64,000 bases of DNA from Xanthomonas codiaei (GCF_002939785.1 NZ_MDEC01000017.1:37497-101496), one strand, 5' to 3'; positions 46,886-56,627 are shown, counted from the stretch's first letter. Program-made: numbers and translations. The notes: generated by a model not told the origin, from the sequence alone.

Positions 46886-47908
46886 TTAACGCCGCACATC
46901 AAACCGCGCATCCCCCACGCAGGCCTGCACCTCGGCCACCGACAGCGGATTGAAATCGCCGGGAATCGAATGCTTCAAACAGCCGGCAGCCAGGCCGAAG
47001 CGCGCCGTGTCCTGCAGCGGCCAGCCCTCGATCAGGCCGTGCAGCACGCCGGCGGCAAACGCGTCGCCGCCGCCGATGCGGTCGATGATCGGGGTGAGTT
47101 CTTCGCTGGGCACATGCGCCAGCGCGCCTTCGCGCGGCACCAGCATCGCACCCAGGCTGTGGTGGTCCACGTTGTGCGCCACACGCTGGGTGCACGCCAT
47201 CAACTGCAGCTGCGGGAAGGCGGCAAACGCCTGCTGCGCGGCCGCTTCCACCCGCGCTTCCAGCGTGCCCTGCGGAAACTGCCCACCCAGCACCACGCCG
47301 ATGTCGCGGTAGTCGGCAAACACCACATCCGCGCAGTCAAACAGCTGGTGCAGGATGCCGCGCGCATCGCCCTGCCAGCGCTGCCACAGCTTGGGCCGGT
47401 AATTGCCGTCGAAGGAGACCTTGACCCCGGCCGCACGCGCGGCGCGCGCTGCCGCCAGCGTGGCCTGCGCAACGTCGGCGCCCAGCGCCGGGCTCACCCC
47501 GGACAAGTGCAGCCACTGCACGCCCTCTAGCAGGGCCGGCCAGTCGTAGGCATCGGCAGGCGCCAGCGCAAAGGCCGAGTCGGCGCGGTCGTAGACCACT
47601 TCGCTTGGGCGGTGGATCGCGCCGGTGGTCAGGAAGTACAGACCCATCCGGCCCTCCACCCGCCGTACGTGGCGGGTGTCGACATCGTGCCGGCGCAGTT
47701 CGCCCAGCACCGCCGCACCCAGCGGGTTGTCGGCCACCGTGCTCACCATGGCCACGTCATGGCCAAAGTGCGCCAGCGAAACGCCGACGTTGGCTTCGGC
47801 GCCCCCGCAGTGCACGTCCAGTCGCGGCTGCTGCAGCAGCAACTCGTGCCCAGGCGCCCCCAGGCGCAACAACAACTCACCAAAACACAGGATGCGGGCT
47901 CGACTCAT
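46886..47908 (-). CDS. kdgK: 2-keto-3-deoxygluconate kinase (PfkB family)
   Basis: A 340-aa sugar kinase: MSRARILCFGELLLRLGAPG opening, the first PfkB motif CGGAEANVGVSLAHFG, and the second with catalytic Asp in DRIGGGDAFAAGVLHGLIEG. The YFLTTGAIHRPSEVVYDR region fits KDG kinases. The product phosphorylates 2-keto-3-deoxygluconate, the end product of pectin breakdown, to KDPG for the Entner-Doudoroff aldolase. It is divergent from the TonB receptor and pectinase operon, with a shared regulatory gap, so the sugar assignment is supported by context. Start ATG 47908. Confidence 0.9.
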   Translation of the reverse strand: MSRARILCFGELLLRLGAPGHELLLQQPRLDVHCGGAEANVGVSLAHFGHDVAMVSTVADNPLGAAVLGELRRHDVDTRHVRRVEGRMGLYFLTTGAIHRPSEVVYDRADSAFALAPADAYDWPALLEGVQWLHLSGVSPALGADVAQATLAAARAARAAGVKVSFDGNYRPKLWQRWQGDARGILHQLFDCADVVFADYRDIGVVLGGQFPQGTLEARVEAAAQQAFAAFPQLQLMACTQRVAHNVDHHSLGAMLVPREGALAHVPSEELTPIIDRIGGGDAFAAGVLHGLIEGWPLQDTARFGLAAGCLKHSIPGDFNPLSVAEVQACVGDARFDVRR

Positions 47909-47967
47909 GCGGCAGTACCTCGGCTGTGTGGTGCGTCACGGGGTGGGGGAACCGCAGCGCGTTAAGA

Positions 47968-48137
47968 TGACCATCGGTGTCATTCTAGCCCTGCCTGGAG
48001 ACGGTCGGACAGACCCAGCATGCGACACGAGGTGACGGCCTGCGCCCCATTTAGGCGAAATCGGGACGCATTTCTGCTGCGCTGCAAGATGTTGAACGAC
48101 GATTCAGCTGGTAACGTCGTTTTGACCAGCGGTGTCA
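47968..48137. promoter_or_regulatory. Divergent regulatory region with two near-identical operator-like palindromes
   Basis: TGACCATCGGTGTCA at 47968-47982 and TGACCAGCGGTGTCA at 48123-48137 differ by one base; both are followed by TT and are imperfect palindromes (TGACACCG..TGGTCA). A further inverted pair GCTGGT (48107-48112) / ACCAGC (48125-48130) overlaps the second. Form and position, between kdgK and the TonB receptor, suit a LacI- or GntR-family repressor of pectin use. It resembles in style the NagR-type box known in Xanthomonas (AATGACA..TGTCATT). Confidence 0.6.
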
Positions 48138-48192
48138 TTGCCGCTCACAACCAGACATTTATGTTGTTCATGGACCCTTGGGAGGGGAGGAC

Positions 48193-50973
48193 ATGCAATT
48201 TCGGACCACCAACCGGAAGACACCGGTTACCTTGCTGGCATTGTCGATCGGCCTGGCGCTGAGCGGCCAGGTTGGCGCGCAAGATGCCGCCCCATCGGCT
48301 GCCGAGCCCGCTGTGGACCTGGATACCGTCACGGTCACCGGCTACCGCGCCAGCGTTGAGAAGGCCCTGGACATCAAGCGCGGCGAAGCCGGCGTGGTCG
48401 ATGCCATCGTCGCCGAGGACATCGGCAAGTTCCCCGACCTCAACCTGGCCGAGTCGCTGCAGCGCATCCCCGGCGTGGTGATCACCCGCGACGCGGGCGA
48501 AGGCCGCGCCATCACGGTGCGTGGTCTGGGTCCGGAGTTCACCCGTGTGCGCATCAACGGCATGGAAGCGCTCACCACCGTGGGCGCCGGCGACCAGAGC
48601 GGCGGCACCAACCGCGGCCGTGGCTTCGACTTCAACGTATTCGCCTCGGACCTGTTCTCGCAGCTGATCGCACGCAAGACCGCCTCGGCCGACGTGGAAG
48701 AAGGCTCGCTGGGCGCCACCGTCGACCTGCGCACCGCGCGTCCGTTTGACTACGAGGGCTTCACCTTCGCCGCGAATGGCCAGGCCGGTTACAACGCCAT
48801 GGCCGAAAAAGCCAATCCGCGTATCGCTGCACTGATTTCCAATACATGGGCCGATAACACGTTCGGCGCGCTTTTCTCGGCGGCATACACCGAGCGAGAA
48901 GTGCTTGAAGAGGGTTCCAACACCGGTCGTTGGGCAAATGGCCCGAGCAACGGTGGTTTCAGTGCGACTTCGCCGTTTGCCGCCGCGCGTTCGGCTGACG
49001 TGTATCACCCGCGATTCCCGCGCTATATCCAGCTGGAACACAAGCAAGAGCGCTTGGGCCTCACTGGTTCCTTGCAGTGGAAGCCATCCGATCGCACGAC
49101 GGTGTCGCTGGACATGCTGTACTCCAAGATCGATGCCAAGCGCGACGAGCACTACATCGAAGCGATCTCCTTCAGCCGCGGTCGCGACAGCAGCATCCCA
49201 CGTCGTCCTGATCGCGACGGCAAGCCCACGACCATCGTGCGCAACGGTGAGATCCGCAACGACGCGCTTGTCTACGGCGAGTTCGACAATGTCGATATCC
49301 GCTCGGAGAACCGCCACGACGAGTGGAATACCGAGTTCAAGCAGATCAGCTTCGACGTGGAGCATCGCTTCAACGATGCCTTCAGCGTCAATGCCCGGGT
49401 CGGTACCTCGCGCTCGGCACATGAGAATCCGATCCAGACCACCATCATCATGGACAAGTACGACGTCGACGGGTACAGCTACGACTACCGCGGCAATAGC
49501 CGCGCGCCGGTGCTGAACTACGGCATCGATCCGACCAATCCCGCCGGTTGGGAGCTGGCGGAAATCCGTCTGCGTCCGCAGACGGTGGACAACGACTTTG
49601 ATACGGCGCAGATTGACTTCAACTGGAACATCAGCCCCGGCTTCCGCCTCAAGGGCGGCGCGCTAGCCAAGGATTACACCTTCGACACGGTGGAACTGCG
49701 CCGTGCAAGTGAAGTGGCGGTGCCTTCCTTCGCTAACGGCACACGCATCGTGCCAGTGGGATTGACCGAACAGGCTGGTTTGAAAGGTATCAACGGCAGC
49801 CCTGGCGCATGGGTCGTCCCGAACTTGGACGCGGTGGCGGATCTTTTCGGCATCTATAGCAACAGCGGTACGTTTGCCGTGGCTCCGCGTGTCAACAACA
49901 CGCGTAGCGTCGAAGAAAAAGATCGCGGCGTGTGGTTGATGGGCGAGTTTTCTACCGACCTGGGCTCCATCCCCCTGTCAGGCAACTTCGGCGTTCGCTA
50001 TGTCCGTACCGAGCAGGAATCCAGTGGATCTCCTGTCATCAACGGCGTACCAACCCAGGTGACCGTCAGCCGCAAGTACAACAACACGCTTCCATCGTTC
50101 AACCTGGTCGCCGAGCTATCCCCGGACCTGCTGCTGCGTCTGGGAGCGGCCAAGGTCATGAGCCGCCCCGGCCTGGGCAGCCTGACCCCGGGCGTCACCG
50201 TGGCCGTGGCTGGCGGCGCACGCACCGTGGCGGGCGGTAATCCGGACCTGGACCCGATCGAGGCCACCAATGTGGACCTCGGCCTGGAGTGGTACTTCAA
50301 CGAAGGCGCCATGCTCGGTGTCGGCCTGTTCTACAAGGATATCGAAGGCTTCGTCCAGACGGCACGAGAGGTGCGTCCGTATTCCACCAGCGGCCTACCT
50401 GCCGAGCTGCTGGCCGGCACCGGTGCCAGTGTCAATGACGACTTCACTTTCAGCATTCCGCTCAACACCCCGGGAGGCGAGTTGAAGGGCGTCGAAGCCA
50501 ATTACGTGCAGCCTTTTACCTTCCTGCCGGGCAAGTGGGCCAACCTGGGCGTGCAGCTCAACTACACCTGGGTCGATTCGCAGATCCAGTACCTGGGTAG
50601 TAACGGCGCGCCGGTGATGAAGAATGATCTGCTCGGGCTGTCGCGCTCGTCGTGGAATGCCACGCTGTTCTACGAAGGCGAGTCCTTCGCAGGCCGCGTG
50701 TCGGCGACCAACCGCGATGACTATCTCACCGCAGCCCCGGGCCAGGAGCAGGGATTCAATCTGGATGGCGTGCACGGCATGACTGGCACCACCATGATCG
50801 ACGCCTCGCTGCGCTACAAGATCAGCAAGCAGCTGGAGCTGAGCCTGGAAGGCATCAACCTCACCAACGAAGCCCAGGACGAGTGGGTGTCCTCGCCGCG
50901 CACCGGCCAGTTGCCGCTGCAATACGCCGAAACCGGCCGCCAGTACCTGCTGGGCCTGCGCTACAAGTTCTGA
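48193..50973 (+). CDS. TonB-dependent receptor, oligosaccharide type, 926 aa
   Basis: ATG 48193 (MQFRTTNRKTPVTLLALSIG) directly after GGAGGGGAGG; signal peptide ends GQVGAQ-DAAP. A TonB-box-like DLDTVTVTG lies near residue 45. The plug domain has VDAIVAEDIGKFPDLNLAES, RIPGVVITRDAGEGRAITVR and VEEGSLGATVDLRTARPFDY, which mark the large receptors (over 900 aa) used for plant carbohydrate uptake in Xanthomonas. The last strand ends YLLGLRYKF with the terminal Phe needed for outer-membrane assembly. Context (kdgK, pectin esterase and lyase) points to import of oligogalacturonides. A hairpin terminator follows, so the downstream receptor may have its own promoter as well. Confidence 0.93.
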   Translation: MQFRTTNRKTPVTLLALSIGLALSGQVGAQDAAPSAAEPAVDLDTVTVTGYRASVEKALDIKRGEAGVVDAIVAEDIGKFPDLNLAESLQRIPGVVITRDAGEGRAITVRGLGPEFTRVRINGMEALTTVGAGDQSGGTNRGRGFDFNVFASDLFSQLIARKTASADVEEGSLGATVDLRTARPFDYEGFTFAANGQAGYNAMAEKANPRIAALISNTWADNTFGALFSAAYTEREVLEEGSNTGRWANGPSNGGFSATSPFAAARSADVYHPRFPRYIQLEHKQERLGLTGSLQWKPSDRTTVSLDMLYSKIDAKRDEHYIEAISFSRGRDSSIPRRPDRDGKPTTIVRNGEIRNDALVYGEFDNVDIRSENRHDEWNTEFKQISFDVEHRFNDAFSVNARVGTSRSAHENPIQTTIIMDKYDVDGYSYDYRGNSRAPVLNYGIDPTNPAGWELAEIRLRPQTVDNDFDTAQIDFNWNISPGFRLKGGALAKDYTFDTVELRRASEVAVPSFANGTRIVPVGLTEQAGLKGINGSPGAWVVPNLDAVADLFGIYSNSGTFAVAPRVNNTRSVEEKDRGVWLMGEFSTDLGSIPLSGNFGVRYVRTEQESSGSPVINGVPTQVTVSRKYNNTLPSFNLVAELSPDLLLRLGAAKVMSRPGLGSLTPGVTVAVAGGARTVAGGNPDLDPIEATNVDLGLEWYFNEGAMLGVGLFYKDIEGFVQTAREVRPYSTSGLPAELLAGTGASVNDDFTFSIPLNTPGGELKGVEANYVQPFTFLPGKWANLGVQLNYTWVDSQIQYLGSNGAPVMKNDLLGLSRSSWNATLFYEGESFAGRVSATNRDDYLTAAPGQEQGFNLDGVHGMTGTTMIDASLRYKISKQLELSLEGINLTNEAQDEWVSSPRTGQLPLQYAETGRQYLLGLRYKF

Positions 50974-50982
50974 GTATTGCCC

Positions 50983-51008
50983 GCCCGCTGCGCACAGGCG
51001 CAGCGGGC
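50983..51008 (+). terminator. Hairpin after the first pectin-locus receptor
   Basis: GCCCGCTGCGC (50983-50993), loop ACAG, GCGCAGCGGGC (50998-51008): an 11-bp perfect stem, 9 bp after the stop codon, followed by CCCATTTG. The T-tract is short, so it could attenuate rather than end transcription. Confidence 0.75.
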
Positions 51009-51212
51009 CCCATTTGAACGCCTGATCGCATTGCCGCCTGCGCCGCAGTTCCGTGCGCGCATGCAACGCGGTGGGCGTGATCCACGCCGCAGCACCGCAT
51101 CGCGCCACAGAACGGCGCGCCGCGCGGTGGCCGGCGATGTAACGAGTTCACGCCCGTGGCCCGTGGGAGGCCGCAAGCGTCTTTGCAGCTGTGCCATGGA
51201 GAGAGCCGCATC

Positions 51213-54200
51213 ATGCAAGTCCGTTCGTGTCGTTCTGCCGCACTGGCGGCCGCTCGCCTGCCCGCCGCGCGTCTGTCGGTGGCCATCGTCCTGGCACTGC
51301 ATGCGGCCAGCGCCGCGGCGCAGACCGCCCCGGCCACACCCGCCACCGATGCGGTGGATCTGGACCGCGTGCAGGTCAAGGCCACCTATCGCGAGAGCCT
51401 GCAGCAATCGCTGGACACCAAGCGCTACAGCGTCGAACAGGTCGATGCCATCCATGCCGAAGACATCGGCAAGTTTCCCGACCTGAACCTGGCCGAATCG
51501 ATGCAGCGCATCGCCGGCGTCTCGATCGACCGCGAAGGCGGCGAGGGCAAGCAGATCTCCGTGCGCGGCCTGGGCTCGGACTTCACCCGCGTGCGCATCA
51601 ACGGGCTGGAAGCGCTGGCCACCGCCGGCAGCGGCAGCGATGGCGTCAACCGCAGCCGCGGTTTCGACTTCAACACCTTCGCCTCGGAACTGTTCAGCCG
51701 CGTCACCATCAGCAAGACCCAGTCGGCGCAGACCGACGAAGGCTCGCTCGGCGCCACGGTGGACCTGCGCGGCTCACGCCCGTTCGATTTCGACGGCTTC
51801 GAGGCGGCCGCCTCCACCCAGTATGGCTACAACGATCTCTCGCGCGAAAACGATCCGCGCGTTTCCGGCCTGATCAGCAACATCTGGGCCGATGGCCGCT
51901 TCGGCGCGCTGATGTCGGTGTCCTACAGCGAACGCCATCTGCGCGAGGAAGGCTACAACCCGGTGCGCTGGGAGCACGGCAACTACCGCAATTCCAACCA
52001 GAGCACCGCCACCAACAACGGCACCTACGGCTTCTGCTCGCCGGTGGGCTACAACCCGCAGACCCCGCGCAACCCGCTGTCCAACGAAACCCGCGCCGGG
52101 GTCGGTTCGCAGGCCAACCAGGACCGCAACAACGGCTGGGGCAGCTACGGCATCAGCGCCACCACCTGCGGCACCGGCATCGCGCGCCCGGCCAATACGC
52201 CGGAGAACATCCAGGCCTATGAGACCGCCACCAATGCGTGGATTCCGCGCTACCCGCGCTATATCCGCACTGATCACCAGATCGAGCGGCTGGGCGTCAC
52301 CGGCGCGTTGCAGTTCAAGGTCAGCGACGACACCCTGCTGAATTTCGACCTGCTGTATTCCAAGCTGGACAAGGACCAGCGCGAAGACTCGGTCGGCGCC
52401 AATCTGCACCGCACCGCCAACTTCGGCGGCAAGACCCAGATCGCCGTGCGGCAAGCCCAGGTGGACGAGCAGAACCGCCTGACCTACGGCGTGTTCGACA
52501 ACGTCGACTTCCGCACCGAATCCAGCAACATCGAAGAATCCACCGAGTTCAAGCAGTTCAGCCTGGACCTGCAGCACCGTTTCAACGACCAGGTGCGCGT
52601 CAACGCCCTGGTCGGCCACTCGACCTCGGACTACGAACGCCCCGAGTTTTCGATGGTGAGTTTCGACAACACCAACCTGGACGGCTTCGTGCTCGACCGC
52701 CGCGGTGGTGGCGACTACCCCAGCATGACCTTCCCGTTCGATGCCGGCAGCACCAACAACTGGCAGTGGCTGGGCTATGGCGCGGTACCGGTCAACAGCA
52801 ATGGCACCGCACGCGGCACCAACATCAGCGAAGTGCGGCTCAATCCGCAATCGGTGAGCAATACCTTCGACACCGCCAAGCTGGATCTGGAATTCAACAT
52901 CAGCCCCACCTTCACCTTCCGCACCGGGCTGGCCTACAAGAACTACGACATGGACACGTCGGAGTCGCGCAACATCTCCTACGGACGTCTGGCGCAGGCA
53001 CTGCCCGCCGGCGTGGGCGTGGGCGACCTGAGCACCAACCTGGATGGCTTCGGCCGCAGCTTGAACGGCAGCTTCCCCACCACCTGGGTGATTCCGGATT
53101 TCCAGAAGGTCGCCGACCTGCTCAACATCAATTGCAACTGCGATACCGGCGTGCCCGGCGGCGATTACCGCCTGGCCGATGTCGGCCACTTCGGCTCGTC
53201 CAACAACAATTTCGCCGTCAACGAAAAGAGCCTGGGCACCTACCTGCAGCTGGATTTCAATACCGACCTGTGGGGCCGCGCGCTGCGCGGCAACCTGGGC
53301 GTGCGCTACGTGCAGACCCAGATCGCCGCCAGCGGCTATGCGCCATGCACGGCCACCGCCGCCGGCGCCATCTCGCCCAACTGCCAATCGTTCTTCGGTG
53401 TGGCCAGCGCCACCGCCAACCCCGGCGAGCGCCTGCTGGTGCCCACCACGGTCAACCACAACTACCGCGATGTGCTGCCCTCGTTGAATCTGTCGTGGGA
53501 TGTGGGCGAAGAGGTGGTGTTGCGCTTCGGTGCGGCCAAGACCATGGCGCGGCCCACGCTGGCGTATCTGTCGCCCAGCGTCAGCGGCGGCCCCACCCAG
53601 TTCTTCGACGATGGGCGCTTCTTCTCGATCAACCTGGGCAACCCCAAGCTCGACCCGTTCCGCTCCACCAACTACGACCTCAGCGCCGAATGGTATTTCC
53701 GCGAAGGCTCGCTGCTGTCGGCGGCGGTGTTCTACAAGGACATCGACAGCTACGTACAGCGCACCCGCGTGCTCACCACCTGGGAGGCGATGGGCTATTC
53801 GCTGGACCTGCTGCCCGCAGGTTTCACGCCCGACACCATCTTCAACGTACAGAGCTACTTCAATACCCCCGGCGGCCCGCTCAAGGGCTTCGAGCTGACC
53901 TACCAGCAGGCCTTCGACTTCTTGCCCGGCTTCTGGCGCAACTTCGGCGTGCAGCTCAACTACACCCAGGTCGATTCCAAGATCGATTACCTGTTCAGTA
54001 CCGCCGGCAACAGCAATACCAGCATCACCACCACCACCACCGAACGCGACCTGCTCAATCTCTCGCCGCAGTCCTACAACGCCACCGTCTATTACGACGA
54101 CGGCCGCTTCAGTGCGCGCGTGTCCACCAGCTATCGCGACGGCTACATCAACAACATCCTGGCCCAGGAAGACGTCTACGACCTGGATGGTCGGCGCCTG

Positions 54201-54410
54201 GCTACGGCCGATGTCACCGGTAAATACAGTGTTGAAAACGTCGATTTCAACATGTCCTACAAGCTCAACGACCACCTGTCGCTGACCTTCGAGGCCATCA
54301 ACCTGCTCGACACCCCCGACCGCCGCTACGTCGATTCCACGCTGGAACTGCCCGACAAGTACACCGTGACCGGGCGTCAGTATTACATCGGCGCGCGCTA
54401 CAAGTTCTGA
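51213..54410 (+). CDS. TonB-dependent receptor, oligosaccharide type, 1065 aa
   Basis: ATG 51213 with GGAGAGAG upstream (MQVRSCRSAALAAARLPAAR), signal peptide ending ASAAAQ-TAPA. The plug is similar to that of the preceding receptor (AEDIGKFPDLNLAESMQRIA, VRGLGSDFTRVRINGLEAL, DEGSLGATVDLRGSRPFDF), showing that the two arose by duplication or belong to the same class. It has a longer barrel with insertions rich in Asn/Thr/Gly, and ends YYIGARYKF. It probably imports pectic oligosaccharides of a different size or decoration than its neighbour. The next gene starts 12 bp downstream, so it is in an operon with pectin methylesterase. Confidence 0.93.
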   Translation: MQVRSCRSAALAAARLPAARLSVAIVLALHAASAAAQTAPATPATDAVDLDRVQVKATYRESLQQSLDTKRYSVEQVDAIHAEDIGKFPDLNLAESMQRIAGVSIDREGGEGKQISVRGLGSDFTRVRINGLEALATAGSGSDGVNRSRGFDFNTFASELFSRVTISKTQSAQTDEGSLGATVDLRGSRPFDFDGFEAAASTQYGYNDLSRENDPRVSGLISNIWADGRFGALMSVSYSERHLREEGYNPVRWEHGNYRNSNQSTATNNGTYGFCSPVGYNPQTPRNPLSNETRAGVGSQANQDRNNGWGSYGISATTCGTGIARPANTPENIQAYETATNAWIPRYPRYIRTDHQIERLGVTGALQFKVSDDTLLNFDLLYSKLDKDQREDSVGANLHRTANFGGKTQIAVRQAQVDEQNRLTYGVFDNVDFRTESSNIEESTEFKQFSLDLQHRFNDQVRVNALVGHSTSDYERPEFSMVSFDNTNLDGFVLDRRGGGDYPSMTFPFDAGSTNNWQWLGYGAVPVNSNGTARGTNISEVRLNPQSVSNTFDTAKLDLEFNISPTFTFRTGLAYKNYDMDTSESRNISYGRLAQALPAGVGVGDLSTNLDGFGRSLNGSFPTTWVIPDFQKVADLLNINCNCDTGVPGGDYRLADVGHFGSSNNNFAVNEKSLGTYLQLDFNTDLWGRALRGNLGVRYVQTQIAASGYAPCTATAAGAISPNCQSFFGVASATANPGERLLVPTTVNHNYRDVLPSLNLSWDVGEEVVLRFGAAKTMARPTLAYLSPSVSGGPTQFFDDGRFFSINLGNPKLDPFRSTNYDLSAEWYFREGSLLSAAVFYKDIDSYVQRTRVLTTWEAMGYSLDLLPAGFTPDTIFNVQSYFNTPGGPLKGFELTYQQAFDFLPGFWRNFGVQLNYTQVDSKIDYLFSTAGNSNTSITTTTTERDLLNLSPQSYNATVYYDDGRFSARVSTSYRDGYINNILAQEDVYDLDGRRLATADVTGKYSVENVDFNMSYKLNDHLSLTFEAINLLDTPDRRYVDSTLELPDKYTVTGRQYYIGARYKF

Positions 54411-54422
54411 CAGGAGCAACCC

Positions 54423-55397
54423 ATGCAACTGCATCGCAGGATGGTATTACGTACGCTCGCCGCCACCGCCGTGGCGGCGGGGCTCTCCCTCAGTGGCATC
54501 GCTATCGCCGCCGACCCGGTCTACACCGTGGCCAAGCAGGGCAACGCCGGCTACCGCACCGTGCAGGCCGCCATCGACGCCGCGGTACAGGGCGGCAAGC
54601 GCGCGCAGATCAAGGTCGGTGCCGGCGTCTATCAGGAATTGATCGTGGTGCCGGCCAATGCCCCCGCATTGAAGCTCACCGGCGCCGGCGCCACCCAGAC
54701 CGTCATCACCTACGACAACTACGCCTCGCGCATCAACCCGGCCACCGGCACCGAATACGGCACCTCCGGCTCGTCCAGCGTCATCATCGCCGGCAACGAC
54801 TTCACCGCCGAACAGCTCAGCCTGGGCAACCACGCCGGCCCTGTGGGCCAGGCAGTGGCGGTGCGTGTGGATGGCGACCGCGCCGCGTTCCGCAACGTGC
54901 GCTTCCTGGGCTACCAGGACACGCTGTACCTGCGTGGCGCCAAGCTGTCGTACTTCCTGGATTGCTATGTCGAAGGCACCGTGGACTTCGTGTTCGGCGC
55001 CGGCACCGCACTGTTCGAGAACGTGCAGCTGCATTCGCTGGGCGATGGCTATCTCACCGCCGCCTCCACCCCACAGGAAGCCGCGCGCGGTTTCGTGTTC
55101 CGCAATGCGCGCGTCACCGCCGCCAGCGGCGTGTCTCGGGTGTTCCTGGGCCGCCCATGGCGCCCCTATGCCAGCGTCAGCTTCATCGGCAGCCAGCTGG
55201 GCAAGCACATCGTGCCCGAAGGCTGGAACAACTGGGGCAATGCCGCCAACGAGGCCACCGCCCGCTACAGCGATTACCAGAGCAGTGGCGACGGCGCCAA
55301 CCCCTCGCGCCGCGTGAAGTGGTCGCGCCAGCTCACCGCCGCGCAGGCCGCCGCATTGGACCGCAACACCATTCTTGGCAACTGGAGGCCGTTCTGA
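54423..55397 (+). CDS. Pectin methylesterase (carbohydrate esterase family 8)
   Basis: 324 aa with signal peptide (MQLHRRMVLRTLAATAVAAG ... IAIAADPV). Family 8 motifs in order: AGVYQE, GPVGQAVAVRVDGDRAAFRN, the catalytic LGYQDTLYL and DFVFGAGTALFE Asp residues, and FLGRPWRPYASV with the substrate Arg and Trp. It removes methyl groups from homogalacturonan, preparing it for the pectate lyase encoded next. The stop overlaps the lyase start by one base (TGATG), so their production is coupled. The N-terminus has RR followed by a hydrophobic stretch; Sec rather than Tat export is more likely. Confidence 0.95.
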   Translation: MQLHRRMVLRTLAATAVAAGLSLSGIAIAADPVYTVAKQGNAGYRTVQAAIDAAVQGGKRAQIKVGAGVYQELIVVPANAPALKLTGAGATQTVITYDNYASRINPATGTEYGTSGSSSVIIAGNDFTAEQLSLGNHAGPVGQAVAVRVDGDRAAFRNVRFLGYQDTLYLRGAKLSYFLDCYVEGTVDFVFGAGTALFENVQLHSLGDGYLTAASTPQEAARGFVFRNARVTAASGVSRVFLGRPWRPYASVSFIGSQLGKHIVPEGWNNWGNAANEATARYSDYQSSGDGANPSRRVKWSRQLTAAQAAALDRNTILGNWRPF

Positions 55398-56425
55398 TGA
55401 TCAAGTTCTCCACATTAGCGCTCAGCGGCGCACTACTGCTGGCCCCGCTGTCGGCCATGGCCGACAAGATCGCCGACAACATGCTGCTGTTGCAGACCGC
55501 CTCCGGCGGCTGGTCCAAGCAGTACAAGGGCGTGGCCGTCGATTACACCCGCACCTTCACCGCCGCCGAAATCGCCGAGCTGCAGCAACCCGGCCGCAAG
55601 GACGATGCCACCATCGACAACAAGGCCACCACGTACGAAATCGCGTACCTGGCCACCGCCTTCAAGAACGAGAAGAACGCCAAGTACATCGCCGCCGCCC
55701 GTCGCGGCGTGGATTATCTGCTCAAGGCGCAATACGCCAACGGCGGCTGGCCGCAGTTCTACCCGGACCTGTCGTCCTACCATCACCAGATCACCTACAA
55801 CGACGACGCGATGGTGCGCGTGCTCAACCTGCTGCAGGACATCGGCGAGGGCAAGGGCGACACCGGCGCACAGCTGCGTGGCAGCCACGGTGCCAAGTCC
55901 ACCCAGGCAGTGGCCAAGGGCCTGGAATGCGTGCTCGCCACCCAGGTCAAGATCGGCGGCACCCTCACCATCTGGGGCGCGCAATACGACGAGGTCACGC
56001 TCAAGCCAGCCAAGGCGCGCGCATACGAGCTCGCCTCGCTGGCCTCGGGCGAATCGGTCAGCATCGTGCGCTTTCTGATGCGCCAGCCCAACCCCTCGGC
56101 CAAGATCAAGACCGCGGTGCAGGCGGCCGCAGTCTGGTTCGACACCCACCGCATGCGCGATCTGGCCACCAAGAAGATCGACGACCCCAAGCAGGAAACC
56201 GGCAAGGACGTGATCCTGGTCGCGCAACCGGGCGCCTCCTTGTGGGCACGCTTCTACGACCTGCAGAATCAACGCCCGCTGTATGCCAACCGCGAGGGCA
56301 AGGCCTTGACCGACTACATGCAGGTGCCCAACGAACGCCGCGTCGGCTATGCATGGCACGGCACCTGGCCGGACAAGCTGCTGAAGGACGAAATTCCCAA
56401 GTGGAGGGCAGCCAACGGGCTGTAA
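55397..56425 (+). CDS. Pectate lyase, polysaccharide lyase family 10
   Basis: 342 aa, signal peptide MIKFSTLALSGALLLAPLSA-MA. PL10 sequence hallmarks: NMLLLQTASGGWSKQYKG, TIDNKATTYEIAYLATAF, QYANGGWPQFYPDLSSYHHQ, ITYNDDAMVRVLNLLQD, and near the C-terminus a conserved block with ASLWARFYDL and RVGYAWHGTWP. PL10 enzymes have an (alpha/alpha)3 toroid fold and cleave polygalacturonate by anti-elimination with calcium. Coupled to the methylesterase gene upstream (shared A of TGATG). Together with the PL9 enzyme at 12276 this gives two unrelated pectate lyases in the window. Confidence 0.94.
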   Translation: MIKFSTLALSGALLLAPLSAMADKIADNMLLLQTASGGWSKQYKGVAVDYTRTFTAAEIAELQQPGRKDDATIDNKATTYEIAYLATAFKNEKNAKYIAAARRGVDYLLKAQYANGGWPQFYPDLSSYHHQITYNDDAMVRVLNLLQDIGEGKGDTGAQLRGSHGAKSTQAVAKGLECVLATQVKIGGTLTIWGAQYDEVTLKPAKARAYELASLASGESVSIVRFLMRQPNPSAKIKTAVQAAAVWFDTHRMRDLATKKIDDPKQETGKDVILVAQPGASLWARFYDLQNQRPLYANREGKALTDYMQVPNERRVGYAWHGTWPDKLLKDEIPKWRAANGL

Positions 56426-56429
56426 CCGT

Positions 56430-56571
56430 CAGGGCGGCTGACACGACTGCGCAGCCGCCAGATTGGCGTGGCCGGTGCACGAAACCGGCATGTACCCCTC
56501 GTACACTGCGGTTGCGGATACGCCGTCCACGCCAGCTGGCAACTGCGCGCGATGCGCCGTTGGCTGCTCTC
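56430..56571 (-). repeat. Long-hairpin dispersed element, copy 5
   Basis: 142 bp on the minus strand, from GAGAGCAGCCAACGGCGC to GTCGTGTCAGCCGCCCTGA. Its ends and inner arms (CAGTTGCCAGCTGGCG / CGCCAATCTGGCGGCTGC) pair as in the other copies. It lies between the PL10 gene and the LamG-containing gene, so it would be transcribed within the operon. Confidence 0.8.
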
Positions 56572-56627
56572 GGTATCCGCCGCGCGGCGCCCCCGCGCGG
56601 CGATGTTTTTCAAGAAGTGAGGTAAGC

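Noticed and set aside
51774..54434. Open frame of 886 codons on the minus strand opposite the second TonB receptor
   Set aside because: Composition of Val/Gly/Ala/His repeats typical of antisense to a beta-barrel gene; no start context or family.
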